From: Centropus unirufus
Taxonomy: Eukaryota; Chordata; Aves; Cuculiformes; Centropidae
Assembly (NCBI GenBank): GCA_013397695.1
Contig: VYZI01000029.1
Span: forward strand, 3,625,510-3,689,509
DNA length: 64,000 nt
Direction of reading: 5' to 3'
The position numbers were made by a program, and so were the translations under genes. Under the pieces are notes generated by a model, which had not been told where the DNA came from, did no database searches, and saw only the letters and a list, made by a program, of their open reading frames with translations. Positions 28,001 through 39,404 of this stretch are shown here, one piece after another (the first letter of the stretch is position 1; every line of letters begins with the position of its first letter).

Positions 28001-31000
28001 TGCATTTGTGTTCTTAAAAATCAGTCCTTTAACTGACTGTTAATCTATTGTCTCTGCTTGCATGACAACAATCAAGAATTTTTGAAGTATCACAATGTTT
28101 CCCTGAAACAGGAAAATAAATAAACAGGACTTTCTTAAAATGAGCACGTTTTAGCCTACAGAACTAAAAATGGACGAGGTAGCTTAAAACCCTTATTTAA
28201 TTTCAACCATTTGAATGACATGCAGAAAAATACTGTCTTTCAACAGTCAGTCTTTGCTCCCAAGTGTTATATTAAAGCAGTATGCAAAACATGTCAACAA
28301 CAATGAAAAATCAAAGATGACTTAGACTAGAAATAATTTTTAATTCTAATGAACCTCTTCTCCTTGGCCAGAATATTTAATTTTTAACATACTTCTGCTT
28401 CTGTACCTCCAGCAATTTTAACATATGTTTGTTTTCAATAGATACATCCTAAAACAGGAGAAAGAAATGCACGACAGGAAATTCACAAACGCTAGTTTTT
28501 CATTTTGCAATAATGAGTACTGCTATTGTACATTTCCTTTCCGCAGTGGGAATTTAGAAGTCTATACTGAATGCAATAAATATGTCAGCGGAGAGCAAAG
28601 AGCTGTACAAAATCATATGCGGACACAGCCTCTTGGCAGGAATCTGCTTCCTTCAGTGTCTGCAGTTCTCACTGTGCAATGCAGCGAAACGTAACCACTC
28701 CACAACACAAACTAATACCAACAGGCATTTGCAAGAGCCTCTTATGATGAAGTTTCCCCCATCTCCTCTCAATGCTAACACAACACAGAATATAATAAGG
28801 TGCAGCTCTCTGACTAGGAACACACAACAAGTCTCTTAACGTGCCCTGTGGTGTGCTGTACACTTCTGACCCAAGAGCCACTGCTGTCAAGAAGCCAGAA
28901 GACCCCATCAGACTGACGTGCTGGGACTTCTGGCCACCTCAAGCTTATGTGGTTTTTCATTGCCAGGCAGTCTCAAGGGAAACAGCCTCATGGGGAAACC
29001 AGGCACATGTGGGTCGACGGCCAGTACCCATCAAGGAAGTAAAAATTCAGCTTACCAAGGAACAGTTAACATAAATTGCAGGTTAGGGTCAGATTCTGCT
29101 GTCCTTCAGGAGGGCCAGAAATACTCTGATGGGACAAAAATGAGACTCGACAGCACAGTGTGAGATGAACCCTTCAGGCTGATGGTACAACTGACAGTGA
29201 AACAAGCGGACTGTTGCAGCTCAGCACGCAGAGTGTAAACTGGTACTCCCACTCTGTCTCCCCCTCCTCTGCCATTCCACTGCAGCCTCACAAGGAGGCC
29301 TCGAGTTTAAAAAAAACGTGTTGTAGCTGTCTCCTATGCTGTTTTTTTGGTGTTCTGCCTTCTTTTATTGGCTTCTATTGAGAATCAACATTGGAAACCA
29401 AGGAATAAGAGACTGTAGTGCTGTATATTGGGACCCAAATCGTGACCTATAGGATACCTCAGCAGAGTAGACAAGAAGTCAGAACTTGATACTGAGAACA
29501 GTACCGACATGGAGTAGTCCTTTCTTCCTTTTAGTTCCAGGAGACACTGCTGGCTGCATCTATAAATAATTTGTCATGGAAGGTAAAGGAAGTCTATCCG
29601 TTCCTAATCCTAAAGAGGATGCAGATAGTTCTGCCAAACTTAGAGCTGCAGGGGACTCTTTAAGTCATGGCTCATTACTAGGGGCAAACAAAAATGCTTA
29701 CATGAACTCCAGAGTTCACACTCAACACTGTGAAACATTGGAACATAAGCAATTTACTAAAGATAGCCTTAGCCCCCTGGGACACGCAGATGTTTCCTGA
29801 GTTTCTTTGCCTTGATGTGGCATGTCATGGACCACTATTCTATTGCATATAAAACTCAATCTTCTGCCTTGCTGCTCCCTCCAGAAACACACTAAAAAGT
29901 AAGTTGGTTTCCTCTCAGTTTTTCTTATGTCTCCACTGTCCCAGTGCAAAAAATGGAATGTGGACAAATAAACAGAGTGCTCTAAAGATAGGATTCAGGG
30001 GGTAGTCTTCAACAAGCAAAAGACAAAAATTTTGCAGCTATTATTTTAGTCTCTAGATTAGAACACTGTCTCTTCCATTAAAAGTCTGAAACATCTGTGC
30101 AAATATAACATAATCAGGAAAAAAATTGTTTCTCTCCCAAAACTGTCTCCTCCCACATCATCCCAGTTTTTGCAGGTCTAAGAACACTTTCCCTGTGTGC
30201 ACAGGCTCTGGATAGTCAGTCACTCTGCACACGGAGAATGAAGGTGAACTCGTAGGCTGCAGAAGTAATAGAGATATAACCTAAATATACACCATCCAAG
30301 TCAAAATACAGTATTTGAGGGGGTCCTACTTGCTACTCACACTGTGCACACCCAAGGCCTTCCAGATGGCAAAACTGAGCAGTCCAACTCCACACCATGC
30401 ATAGAGTGAGCCCCATCCTAGGGCTCGTAAGGCCAGGGATGAACCGCTCTCTGGCAACGCAGCTGTTGCAGTAAATCCCTAGAACAAAAAATAAAGTGTC
30501 CAAGATAAAGTGAACAATAACCAGGAAAAATTATTAACTAAACTAGTTAATTTAGTGATGTCAAATCTTTCCAGACTTGCCAGATGTACTAGTGTGGCCA
30601 CAGAAGCGTTGTTACAGATGCCAGTAGACCTGAAGAGACAAGCAAGGGGATGGATGAACTGCCTTCCTACCAGAAGTGGCTTTCATGGTTGTCAGTACCA
30701 ATGGGAACGGTTTTTATTATTCAATCAACTGCTTCATGGGCACAAGAATCCAACACTCAGTCATCCCACCAGTCAGAACACAAAACTGAATCAAAACCAG
30801 GCAGAAGCCTTAAACCAGTGACATCAGAACAAAAATCATTGTACATCGTTGATTTTGGTACCTTTTCTTGGGAAGTTTGGTTGGGGGGGGCAACCCTTAG
30901 CCTACAAGTCCTAATCTGCACTTCTGAAACAGCAGATTAGGAGTTGGAGGAATCTGAGGAGCTTTCATCTTCACACAGAGAGGCTGTAACAGTGACCAAG

Positions 31001-34000
31001 GGACTAATTTTGAGGGGCTGCAACTCTGCAGAAGCTCTGAAAACCATTTCAGAAAATTTTGTGAAGAGCAAACCCCACCACTGAACCCCATCCCTCCGCA
31101 GAGTTCACCAAGTGGCAACATAGAAATTGCTTTGCAGTGTCCACGCTCAATTTTCTCAGAAACAAGAGTAGGCGGATTTAATTGCTTGTTAAGACACTGC
31201 TGCTTAAATGCCTGCCACAAGACACGTCCTGAAAACAGAAACCACGCTCAGCTGGAAAAGCCACCTCAGGCCACAAAGAATGGAGCCTCAGATGTGATGG
31301 GGGCCCGGCCACGATGGAACCTTTCCTGTCACAGCACATAAATGCACACGGCATCTACCAGGGGCATAAGCCATGCGCTGGCTGACTTCAAGCAGTTCAC
31401 GCTGCACGCTCACTGTCAGCCAAGCTGTTCTCATCTCACAACGCCCACCTCAGTGCATGTATTTGGTATAGGACAGCTTCAATATGTGCAGCCTGCAACA
31501 GCAGTAAGACAGACATAATCTGCTTGCTCATAGTGGCAAACATCAGCAGGAGGACTTGTTTTTTTCCACCCAAAGGATCAGTGTTAAATTCTTCACAGGG
31601 AAAAATAGATTTCAGAAGGTAACTGTTAAAGACTGGCATCTACAGTCCTTACACTAGTGAACAGTCCTACTTACTTACTGGGTACTTGGGGAAAAAAACA
31701 ATTATTGCTCAGAGGTCAAAATATATGAGAGTGTGAGCATATAAACATATTAAATAAATAATTATTTCAGTTATAGTCTAAAATACAGAAAAGTGAAATT
31801 AACTTGTGGGTGGATAAAAAAAAAAACAACTTCCCTCCAAAACATACCAAAGAACATCACTTTTCTATTTATCACAAAAAGGGGGAAAAATTCTTTTGAA
31901 TCATTGCTTTAAAAGGGATAATTATAATTTAACCTTTTAAATTATTTAAAAAATGGTTCTCATTCTTCTTTGCTGTAACTAAACATATGTGGTGTCTACC
32001 ACTGTGATATTTCATCAGTGAAACAGCACTGTATTTATCCTCTTGGCGTTGTACTTATTGAAAAGTTAAAATGATCCTCAGATGATTCTCAGCCTTAACA
32101 CTTTTCCCTAGGACATAGCTGTAGGCACAGTCACCCAAGGACAAATAGACACTTGCGAAAAAGCACAAGCAATGTATCTTGGACCTTATTTATTCTGCTT
32201 TGGACATCTCGAAGTGGAAGCTGTTATGAAACCAACGCTCCGTGAGCACGTGTGTGTATACACATACACACACAGATCTCTACTACACTGCCATAATGGA
32301 TCCTATTATTTCCTTACCACAGCAAATGAACTTCCGTAACTCTTTCAGTAGTTAACTAATTTCAGCAGTAATTCGACTGCTTTGAGCAGATTTTAAATGC
32401 TGATGATTGTTACAGACATTTTCCATGCTTCCATAGTCTAACCATATACAACCCCATGCAGAAAAATCTATCCCATGTGGAAGATGGGAAATGAACGGAC
32501 AAAAATATCTTTTACATAGAATCTTTAAATAGAAGTCATTATCTGTGAAAACTGGTGGCAAAAAAAGACCCACCCGAATGCTATTTAAATGCTTGATTGC
32601 CCCAGAAAAAGTGTGGTAAATGGAAACAATTGATCTGGTCACAGGCTGACTCCTCAGGGTATGAAGTACACAGACAAGGATTTCTATAAACAACACAGTT
32701 TGTTATGTGATCAGCAGATATGCTGTTCAGAGCATCAAGAAAGCTGATCAATGAAACACTAAAAAAAATTAAAAAACCCAGAGCAGCATGGGAGAAAAAG
32801 ATGTTACCCACGAAATAATATTTTTGAGAGAACACAGTTTTATCCACAAGCCTGTTATTCAACTTGCAGACTGTTTTCTATTCATTACTTATCCCATATA
32901 TATATATATATTAAAAGCACGTATTTAAAAAATACGCTATCAAACAATGCTTGAATCATTCTAAAAACCAAGCCAAGAAAATACAGGCCAGAATCAGCTG
33001 ATTTGGTAACCAAAATATATCCTTCACATTTAATTTTCTTTTTTTTCCCCTACAGGATATAAGCAGGAAGTGGAAGAAGGAGAAATGACAGTGCTTTTTT
33101 TTCAGACGCAGGCCTCAATCCTGTAACTACCCCCCTTATGGATAAGAGGGTGTCTAAAGGAAGCAGTGCCTAAAATAAACTGTGTATTCAACTGTTGTGG
33201 TCGATTGTATTCACTGTTTCGTGTGACCTAACCCATTGTAAAAATTAAACACCTGGAAAAATGCTGGTAAAACTGGATGCTTATCACAAGGAGGCTGCTG
33301 CATCTGAGCATTTAATTTTAACACTCCTCACCCCCTCGGTAATTTCTTATCTGAAGGTCTCTGCAGTGGTTCCTCACCTAACAGGATTACATAATCTCAG
33401 CTTCGAGCAGTTTGGGCATCATTTCCAGAAATGTTTCAAACATTTACTTAACTTCACTACCACGGAGGAGGTACAGTAGGTGCAATTTCAGCATTATTTC
33501 TCACCAGCTAAAGCTGATGCCACTGTAAAAGGGAAGGGTCTCATACCATTACTTCCTGGAAGTCTGAACGCAGTCATGAAGCCACGATGCTGGGATTCTA
33601 CAGCTTCCCCTCGAAACTTCTCCCATAAAAGTATTTAAATCTATCCCAGGCTGCATTATGTTTGCTTACCGTTTATACTCTTGACTCGCATGTCGCCAAT
33701 TCACTGATGCATAAACTGGTACAAGCCAGCAAAGATGCTCAAAGAATAGGTGTCGCATTTCTTCCCAACACTGAGCATCAATTTTTGTTCCTTTGGAACT
33801 TTCCCCCATGTTGTGTCATCACAGTCACTGCAGTTGTGCAGTGAAGGGGAGCAGAAGGCTGATTTGGACTAAAACTCTTACAGGAGGAAGAAAAAAATAG
33901 AATTAACCAGTACCACCTAATTAACCCAGCAGCACAAGTGCTGGTGCTTTTACAGGGACAGGAATGAATTCCCAGAAACCAAGGATTGATAGGATGGCTT

Positions 34001-37000
34001 CTTTCAACAGCAATGTTGGCTTCTGCTTGCTTCAAGTCAGCCTGTGGCCTCACCTTATCATGGATTAAAAAAACATTTGGGTATTGAACATCTAAGAAGG
34101 ATGCAATCATCCGTATTTATTCATATTTAAGTCATTCTCTAAAGTGAGAATGACTTCCCTTTTGAAATTGCTCACCTACAAGTGCCTTGACAAGCAAGCA
34201 CCTTTCTGTCCTTCACGCCATTTACACTGAGGTGCCCAGGAATCTCAGATTTCTGCTAGCAAACTATTGTAAGTCATTTGCACAGATAGTGGCAGATACA
34301 AGTTTTCAGCAAAAATTGAAATGGTATGTATCACTTGGTGCTATTTCCAGCATGTATATTCTGGGATGTCAATGCAATGTCACACTTGATACTTTTCACA
34401 CTGGTAACCGGACAGCTCAGACAGCCAAGAATACATGTGAGCTGGAAAAAAATGCAGTGCTCAGGAAAAAGGAAGTTTTAAAAAAAACCACAAAGATGTT
34501 AAAAAAAAGAGAAAGAGAGAAAGCGTCCTTAACATAATATATTTCTACAAGTTGGGAAATAATGTCTCATGGAGTTTTCTATTTTATCTAGTTCAAAAAG
34601 AAACCTGTGTTTGTTGTTGCAGAAATGGCAATGGAGTTATGCCATGGCAGCCTACAGAGGAGAACAGGACCATAAAGGAAGGATCTCATGCTCTTCAACT
34701 ACAAAAGGAGATTGTGAGTGATCAGATACAAAGGCTCTGATAGAAAGTTCAATGTAAGATTTTTTTTCCCTCCTCATAGGCATTGTTATTGAATGAACAT
34801 TTTAAAAATCAGCACAACTGACCAATTCCCAGCTCCCTAAAAACATCTGTAATATATGTTGTATTTTAAAGGCTCAGTGGAGTAAAGACTGATCAATTTT
34901 ATGGACCATTTTTGATGGTTTTGGCATTAACAACGCATGTGAGAAAAATGTGTTCTTCAAGCAAATATGTTGTATTTCAGATTAATTTACCAACACGGTA
35001 TAATTCTTAGCTTTGCATTTTTTTCTTCAGAACACTCAGGTGGATCCTGTTACATAATGGCACAAGATCAGATTATTTTTGACCATCAGATCTCACAGCA
35101 CTAAGCTGCTACGCTCACTCTTGTCAGTCCCCTGACACAGTGGGAAAGGAGTGAAGGGCTGCAATTTAAACTAAGGAATTTTACACTACATATTTCACAG
35201 CTTACAGACTTTCTGCCTCCTCATTCCCATTTTTACTCTAGCTACATCCCTTCCCAATACATGATGACACTGTGGGACTGCATGGTGACCTGGATCACCA
35301 GGGTGATACAGGCTCCTGACTGAAGTGCCTTCACATCACGGAATCAATTATATCACTATCAATTATATCGCATTATACAGCAGTAACATGATTCCAAACA
35401 GTGTAAGCTTTATATTTTGTTTCAACTAATCTCAAGTACCAAAGCATTTAGCAGTGCCGACTCTGATTTTTAAATTAATCCTACCCCTACTGACTTCAGT
35501 TAAGTTTAGTGCTCTTACCATCAACTTTGTACAGACAAACTCCACATGGATTGAGAGTAGCCCTGAAGATAAGGACAGTGCAGGTGGATAAGCTCAACAT
35601 GAGCCAACAATGTGCACTTGCAGCCCAGGCCAACCATATCCTGGGCTGCACCAAAAGAAGTGTGACCAGCAGGTTCTGGGAGATGATTCTCCCCCTCTGC
35701 TCTTGTGAGACCCTGCCTGGAGTACTGTGTCCAGTACTGAAGTCCTCAGCAGAGGAATTACATGGATCTTTTAGAGCAAGTCCAGAGGAGGGCCACAACG
35801 ATGATTAGATTCCTAGAGCACCCATGTGAGGAAAGGCTGAGAGATGGGCTTTTTTAGTCCATGGAAGAGAAGGCTCCAGGGAGACCTTATAGCAGCCTTC
35901 CAGTACCTAAGGGGGCCTACAGGAAAGACAAGAAGGAACTCTTTATCAGGGAGTGCAGTGATAGGGTAATGGTTAGGGTAATGGTTTTAAATCGAAAGAT
36001 GGGAGATTCAGATTAGATATTAGGAAATTTTCTTCTTGTGAGAGCGGTGAGGCACAGGAAGAGGTTGCCCAGAGAAGTCACGGATACCCCATTCCTGTAA
36101 GTGTTCGAGGCCAGGTTGGATGAGGCTCTGAGCAACCTGACCTAGTGGCAAGTCTCCCTACCTATGGCAGTGGGAGTTGGAACTGGATGATCTTTAAGGT
36201 CCCTTCCAGTCCAAAACGTTCTATGATTCTACGTTTTCTAAAAAACATTTGATGCATTCCTCTTTCCTGGGTATTAAAATTGGAAAAGAGTTTAAAAGGA
36301 ACAAACCTTACTGAACCAGTCTGGGTTCTTCTTTTTTGTCATGGCAAGTGTGGTGCCAAAGCCCGCTATCATTCCTGCTGTAGCAACGGTACCTAGAAAA
36401 ATTCCACCTGCCAAGAAAAGTTTAAGAAATAAAAATCAAGATATATTTATTTTCCTAAGGAAAAAAAAAAAAACAACCAAAAACCTGGATTTGAAAGTAA
36501 AACCTGAAAAATTAAGATCTTCAATATGTGTTGAAGGGGAAGGAACACTTGTCCACATTATTTACAATAACTTAACATGGCAAGCAGGAAAGTATACTTT
36601 GAACTATAGCATCGTGAAAGTCAATGGCAAGTGTATGTTTTCAAACGATAAAAATAAAAAAATCACAGAAATCCCAGCATGCTTTCTCATGGTACTTCCA
36701 AATGTCCACTGCTCCTCCAGCAGCCTCTCTCACACCAGAGCAAGCCACTAAAGTGATCTTGTTCTCTGGATAAGCCTCACGTTCACCCAGAAGGAAGATC
36801 TAAGTCTTTTTGTTGCACCATTTGTTACTACAAAAGGGCCACCTGAAAATCCACTTGTACCTCAGAAACACATGTGCTAGTGACACTTGTTCTTCAGCTT
36901 TCTCCATTTTATCTGAAGCCACACATCAAAAACTGTGTTCATTTTGAGCCCCTCTCTACAAAGTCATTGAGGTCCCGGAGCGCATCCAGAGAAGGGCAAC

Positions 37001-39404
37001 AAAGCCGGCGAAAGGGCTGGAGAAGAAGCTTTACGAGGAGTGGCTGAGGGAACAGGGGTTGTTTAGCCTGGAGAAGGCTGAGGGGAGACCTTATTAGTGC
37101 CTACAACTGCCTGAAAGGAGGCTGTGGAGAAGTGGGTGGTGGTCTCTTCTCCCAAGTAACAAATGATAGGACAAGAGGAAACCCTTACTACTGAAAGGCA
37201 CTGGAACAGGCTGCCCAGAGAAGTGGTTATGTGGAGGTGTTTAAAAGATGGTAGATGACGTGCTCAGAGATGTGGTTTAGCAGTAGACAGATACAGTTGT
37301 ACTCAGTGATCTCAAAGGTCTTTTCAAACCAAATGATTCTATGTTCCAAGGCATTTTTTAAAAGAAAAAAAGAAAAAAAAGAAAGAAACCAAAACTAGTA
37401 GGATGCTTTCCCAAGATAGAATGCATTTCTCAGACTTCTTTCAAAGTATTTCTGAAGTCTCTTGGGGTTCCTTGATCCCTTCTAGTTTTCATATCAGAAA
37501 GGCACATGAAGCCATACCAGACCACTTTTAACTAAAAGCCTTGTTACACAGATTCAGCACACTGTAAAAAACCATCTGCTTCATATCAATACCCGTATTA
37601 AAATTATTTCTTTTCAGGGAGCTGTAAGTTCTAATTTTGCAACTACTGATATCCAGCCTGTGCTTCCCCTTTCCAGATGCCAGTGAGGTAAATAAAAACT
37701 GGCCAGAATAGGAAGTGAGAAGCAAAATATGCTTGCACAAGGTCTCAGTTTTCAAATATTAATTATCCTATTGTTGTAATGGAGAAGTTCCCTGTACTCA
37801 TGTCAATGAGATCCACCAAGCACCTCTTCTGCCCAGGAGCCAGAAGCCCCCACACACTGTCAGAACTTTGCCTGCCTGCTGCATTTTAAATTTTAAGGTC
37901 TATTAAACAACAGTATTTCCCTGTTTTCAGAAATAATGACTGGGTTCCCATTAACTTCTTAGAGAGGGAAGTGCGTCTTCTTGACGCACAGCCTCGTTGG
38001 GAGGAGCAAGAAAGCACTGCAAGGGGTAGAAGCGTGTGTCAACAGGGATTGTTGCCCCTATATTGGCATGACCACTGAGACACCATTCCCTTCTCTCTGC
38101 AGGGAATACAACCCTCTGACCATGTGCTGCCTGCCTTCCCTGAGATGTCCTGTGCGGCCAGTGCTGGGATGGAACAACTTGGGCAGGAGGCGCTCTGGGC
38201 CCCCCACCAGGAGCACGGGCGCCAGGCAGACGGCTGATACCAAGAAGACCAGCAAATCTTAAAGACTAGTTTTGGAAAGCGAGCATCCTTTAATCAGGCC
38301 TTGGCAATGTTCAGTGATCTCCATCAATTGTGTGCAGCGAGACAAGAGCTGGAGACAGGATGCATTTCCCACTTACATATATGTGGATAAATTTGCCCAG
38401 AAATCTTACGCATATTATATTACTTTCCAAGGACTAATTTTAATGTTGCTATGAACTTCACAATAGTCAAAACTCTTGCCAACTTGGAGCTGGCTCCAGC
38501 TCTCTGTCTCACCTTGCATTTGAGATAGCAAAAGGCTGCAAACAGAGGTGATCATAGAAGAGACATTTGTTCAGCACAGATCAGACTTAACACAAGGCGC
38601 TATCATTTCCAGAAGAATGAAGAGTGTAACAGTGAAAAACAATATCTGAATGGTTTGGGGTGGAAGGGACCTCAAAAGATCATCTAGTTCCACCTCCCCC
38701 TGCCTTGGGCAGGGACACGTCCCACTGGATCAGGGTGCTCAAAGCCTCATCCAACCTGGCCTTGAACACCTCCAAGGAGGGGGCATCCACAACATCTCTG
38801 GACAACCGGTTCCAGTGCCTCACCACGCTCAAAGTAAAAAAAAAAGTTCTTCCTGATATCTAAGCTCATCTCCCCTCTTTCAGGTTAAAACCGTTACTCC
38901 TGGTCCTATCCCACCATGCCCGCATAGAGCCCCTCCCCAGCTTTCCTGCAGGTCCTCTTTAGGAAGTGGAGAGGTGCCAAGAGGTCTTCCCAGCGCCTTT
39001 TCTTCTCCAGGCTGAGCGAGCCCATTCTGTCCTCATAGCAGAGCTGCTCCAGCCCTCTCAAATCACCTTCACCGCCCTTAACAACACACGTGTTCCAAAA
39101 AATCCCCCGTGCTCTCAGAGGGACACTCCAACTTCCACCAACCAGTTTCTTATGCGAACACCCAACTTGAGCTTAAATCCAAACATCTCCCTTTTTGCCT
39201 TAGGAACTACTTCGTGTATCCCGCATCCTGCAGCCCTTCCACCCCGCCCCGCGCTCCCGGCCCCCGCCCCGCGCGAGGCGAAGGAGGAGAGGCGGGCGCC
39301 CCGCACCTTTGATTAGGAAGAGCTTGTCCTGGGATGCCGCGGGGCTCCCGCCCCCGCGGGGCAGGACCAGCCCGCGCCCGGCGTCCCGCGGAGCCGCCGC
39401 CCCC
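15986..39404 (-). CDS. TMEM242: TMEM242, transmembrane protein 242 (whole gene; start codon in assembly gap)
   Basis: Split gene read from high to low coordinates: exon 1 (to 39,307), exon 2 (36,407-36,307), exon 3 (30,478-30,341), exon 4 (16,084-15,986). The joined reading frame matches human TMEM242 across almost its whole length, including the DKLFLIKG, ALPESGSSLALRALGWGSLY and MQSIFPTIPKN blocks, and introns fall between the same residues. Two hydrophobic segments are visible, one in exon 2 (GIFLGTVATAGMIAGFGTTL) and one in exon 3 (LYAWCGVGLLSFAIWKAL), consistent with the family's two-pass topology in the inner mitochondrial membrane. Established knowledge: the protein works with TMEM70 in assembling the ATP synthase c-subunit ring and contacts complex I assembly factors. 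Human length is 141 residues; exons 2-4 plus the split codon give the expected 111 residues after exon 1. The start codon is not visible because exon 1 enters the gap at 39,405. Confidence 0.95.
16712..16821. other. Assembly gap (110 N)
   Basis: Run of undetermined bases inside TMEM242 intron 3. The left flank is TA-rich (TATATTTATATATATG near 16,605-16,630), which suggests the gap hides a simple AT repeat, though this is inference. Confidence 0.99.
22083..22095 (+). repeat. Poly-A run in TMEM242 intron 3
   Basis: Thirteen consecutive A residues with no recognisable retroposed body on the upstream side. Listed as a simple repeat only. Confidence 0.8.
25088..25138 (+). repeat. Short tRNA-T-arm-like segment
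   Basis: ACCGGG at 25,088-25,093 and CCCGGT at 25,133-25,138 are perfectly complementary and enclose a 39-nt interior ending in GTTCAACACC, a near match to the RNA polymerase III B box (GTTCRANNCC). There is no convincing A box or anticodon arm, and the 51-nt length is too short for a tRNA gene. It could be the eroded 3' half of a tRNA-derived SINE, or a coincidence. Confidence 0.25.
26090..26130. repeat. Imperfect inverted repeat (hairpin) in intron 3
   Basis: The core arms TAAAGCC (26,099-26,105) and GGCTTTA (26,114-26,120) are perfect complements around an 8-nt loop. Pairing extends outward with one mismatch and one bulge through the T run at 26,092-26,098 and the A run at 26,121-26,128 to GC/GC at the ends, giving a stem of about 15 pairs. 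No target duplication typical of a miniature transposon is evident. Confidence 0.6.
30341..30478 (-). CDS. TMEM242: TMEM242 exon 3 (second membrane span)
   Basis: Internal coding exon of 138 nt, exactly 46 codons in phase 0 at both ends. The minus-strand acceptor reads TTTTGTTCTAG before GGATTTACTGCA; the donor follows CACAGT as GTGAGT, a strong consensus. The product begins GFTATAALPESGSSLALRAL and continues through WGSLYAWCGVGLLSF to GVHS. The central hydrophobic run with an embedded Cys is the second transmembrane helix. Near identity to the human exon is the main evidence. Confidence 0.96.
32250..32274. repeat. TG/CA dinucleotide tract with palindrome
   Basis: An alternating purine-pyrimidine stretch changes from TG repeats to CA repeats, with the exact palindrome TGTGTATACACA at 32,253-32,264. 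Such tracts can extrude a hairpin or adopt Z-DNA. No function is implied. Confidence 0.8.
32896..32911. repeat. (AT)n microsatellite
   Basis: Sixteen bases of alternating A and T within TMEM242 intron 2. Confidence 0.9.
35344..35371 (+). repeat. Spaced direct repeat, 13-bp unit
   Basis: TCAATTATATCAC (35,344-35,356) and TCAATTATATCGC (35,359-35,371) differ at one base and are separated by two bases. Minor local duplication in TMEM242 intron 2. Confidence 0.8.
35545..36231 (+). repeat. CR1 LINE fragment, 3' portion, in TMEM242 intron 2
   Basis: This is the longest CR1 copy in the window, about 690 bp. It includes coding-end wording TGGATTGAGAGTAGCCCTGA, AAGCTCAACATGAGCCAACA and TTGCAGCCCAGGCCAACCAT. 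The 3' UTR follows with GTCCCTTCCAGTCCAAAACG and a terminal TTCTATGATTCTA. It is antisense to TMEM242. An internal 12-bp duplication (TAGGGTAATGGT twice, 35,962-35,985) interrupts the usual family sequence. Truncated and eroded, so immobile. Confidence 0.95.
36307..36407 (-). CDS. TMEM242: TMEM242 exon 2 (first membrane span)
   Basis: Internal coding exon of 101 nt: two bases complete a glycine codon split with exon 1, then 33 codons to phase 0. The minus-strand acceptor is CTTTTCTTGGCAG before GTGGAATT. The product GIFLGTVATAGMIAGFGTTL is the first transmembrane helix, followed by the basic loop TKKKNPDWFSK. The donor consistent with the conserved protein is AAG before GTTTGT. A competing donor (TTCA before GTAAGG) five bases upstream matches the U1 consensus better but would shift the frame. 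Near identity to human fixes the exon and frame. Confidence 0.96.
36965..37345 (+). repeat. CR1 LINE fragment in TMEM242 intron 1
   Basis: CR1 wording is clear: GCATCCAGAGAAGGGCAACA, TTACGAGGAGTGGCTGAGGG, TTGTTTAGCCTGGAGAAGGC, then a 3' end at AAACCAAATGATTCTATG. A stretch of the family's usual sequence is missing in the middle (around 37,180), so this copy is both 5'-truncated and internally deleted. Antisense to TMEM242. Confidence 0.93.
38647..39079 (-). repeat. CR1 LINE fragment in TMEM242 intron 1, reverse orientation
   Basis: On the plus strand it reads as the reverse complement of CR1: TGGTTTGGGGTGGAAGGGAC, CAGGGACACGTCCCACTGGA, TTGAACACCTCCAAGGAGGG, CTCCAGGCTGAGCGAGCCCA. The terminal octamer repeats are missing and the 5' side stops in the AGAGCTGCTCCAGCCCTC region. 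It lies in sense orientation to TMEM242, beginning about 230 bp from the exon 1 donor. Confidence 0.93.
39307..39404 (-). CDS. TMEM242: TMEM242 exon 1, partial (start codon hidden by gap)
   Basis: The visible 98 nt end in DKLFLIK plus the first base of a glycine codon (phase 1), matching the last part of human exon 1. The donor is AAAG before GTGCGG, an acceptable but weak site. Upstream of DKLF the translation is Gly/Ala/Pro/Arg-rich for 25 residues and contains no methionine before the gap begins, while human has 22 residues before this point including the start Met. The start is therefore probably inside 39,405-39,477. An open frame continues through the gap to 39,640, but its far side encodes a polyserine run from a GGA repeat and is not credible protein. 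Confidence 0.85.

Larger units (their letters stand above)
16085..30340 (-). other. TMEM242: TMEM242 intron 3 (14.3 kb)
   Basis: Bounded by donor GTGAGT after exon 3 and acceptor TTTTATAG before exon 4. It includes the N gap at 16,712-16,821. I recognise no CR1 copy in it, unlike introns 1 and 2. It holds an A13 run at 22,083-22,095, a tRNA-T-arm-like segment at 25,088-25,138 and a long imperfect hairpin at 26,090-26,130. A CpG-moderate patch at 26,690-27,600 carries overlapping open frames up to 139 codons on the minus strand (27,174-27,593) with no recognisable similarity. Confidence 0.85.
30479..36306 (-). other. TMEM242: TMEM242 intron 2 (5.8 kb)
   Basis: Runs from the donor GTTTGT after exon 2 to acceptor TTCTAG before exon 3. 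It contains a CR1 fragment at 35,545-36,231 in antisense orientation to the gene, whose 3' end lies only about 75 nt from the exon 2 donor. It also has an alternating TG/CA tract at 32,250-32,274, a TA repeat at 32,896-32,911 and a spaced 13-bp repeat (TCAATTATATCAC/TCAATTATATCGC) at 35,344-35,371. No internal gene is recognised. Confidence 0.9.
36408..39306 (-). other. TMEM242: TMEM242 intron 1 (2.9 kb)
   Basis: Between exon 1 donor GTGCGG and exon 2 acceptor TTGGCAG. It contains two CR1 fragments in opposite orientations (36,965-37,345 plus strand; 38,647-39,079 minus strand), a purine-rich A/G patch at 37,360-37,390, and, at its 5' end, CpG-rich sequence with Sp1-type GC boxes (CCCCGCCCCGCG near 39,241-39,290) that belongs to the promoter CpG island. 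No other gene is recognised. Confidence 0.9.

Noticed and set aside
36341..36751. 136-codon plus-strand frame
   Set aside because: It is the antisense shadow of TMEM242 exon 2 plus flanking intron.
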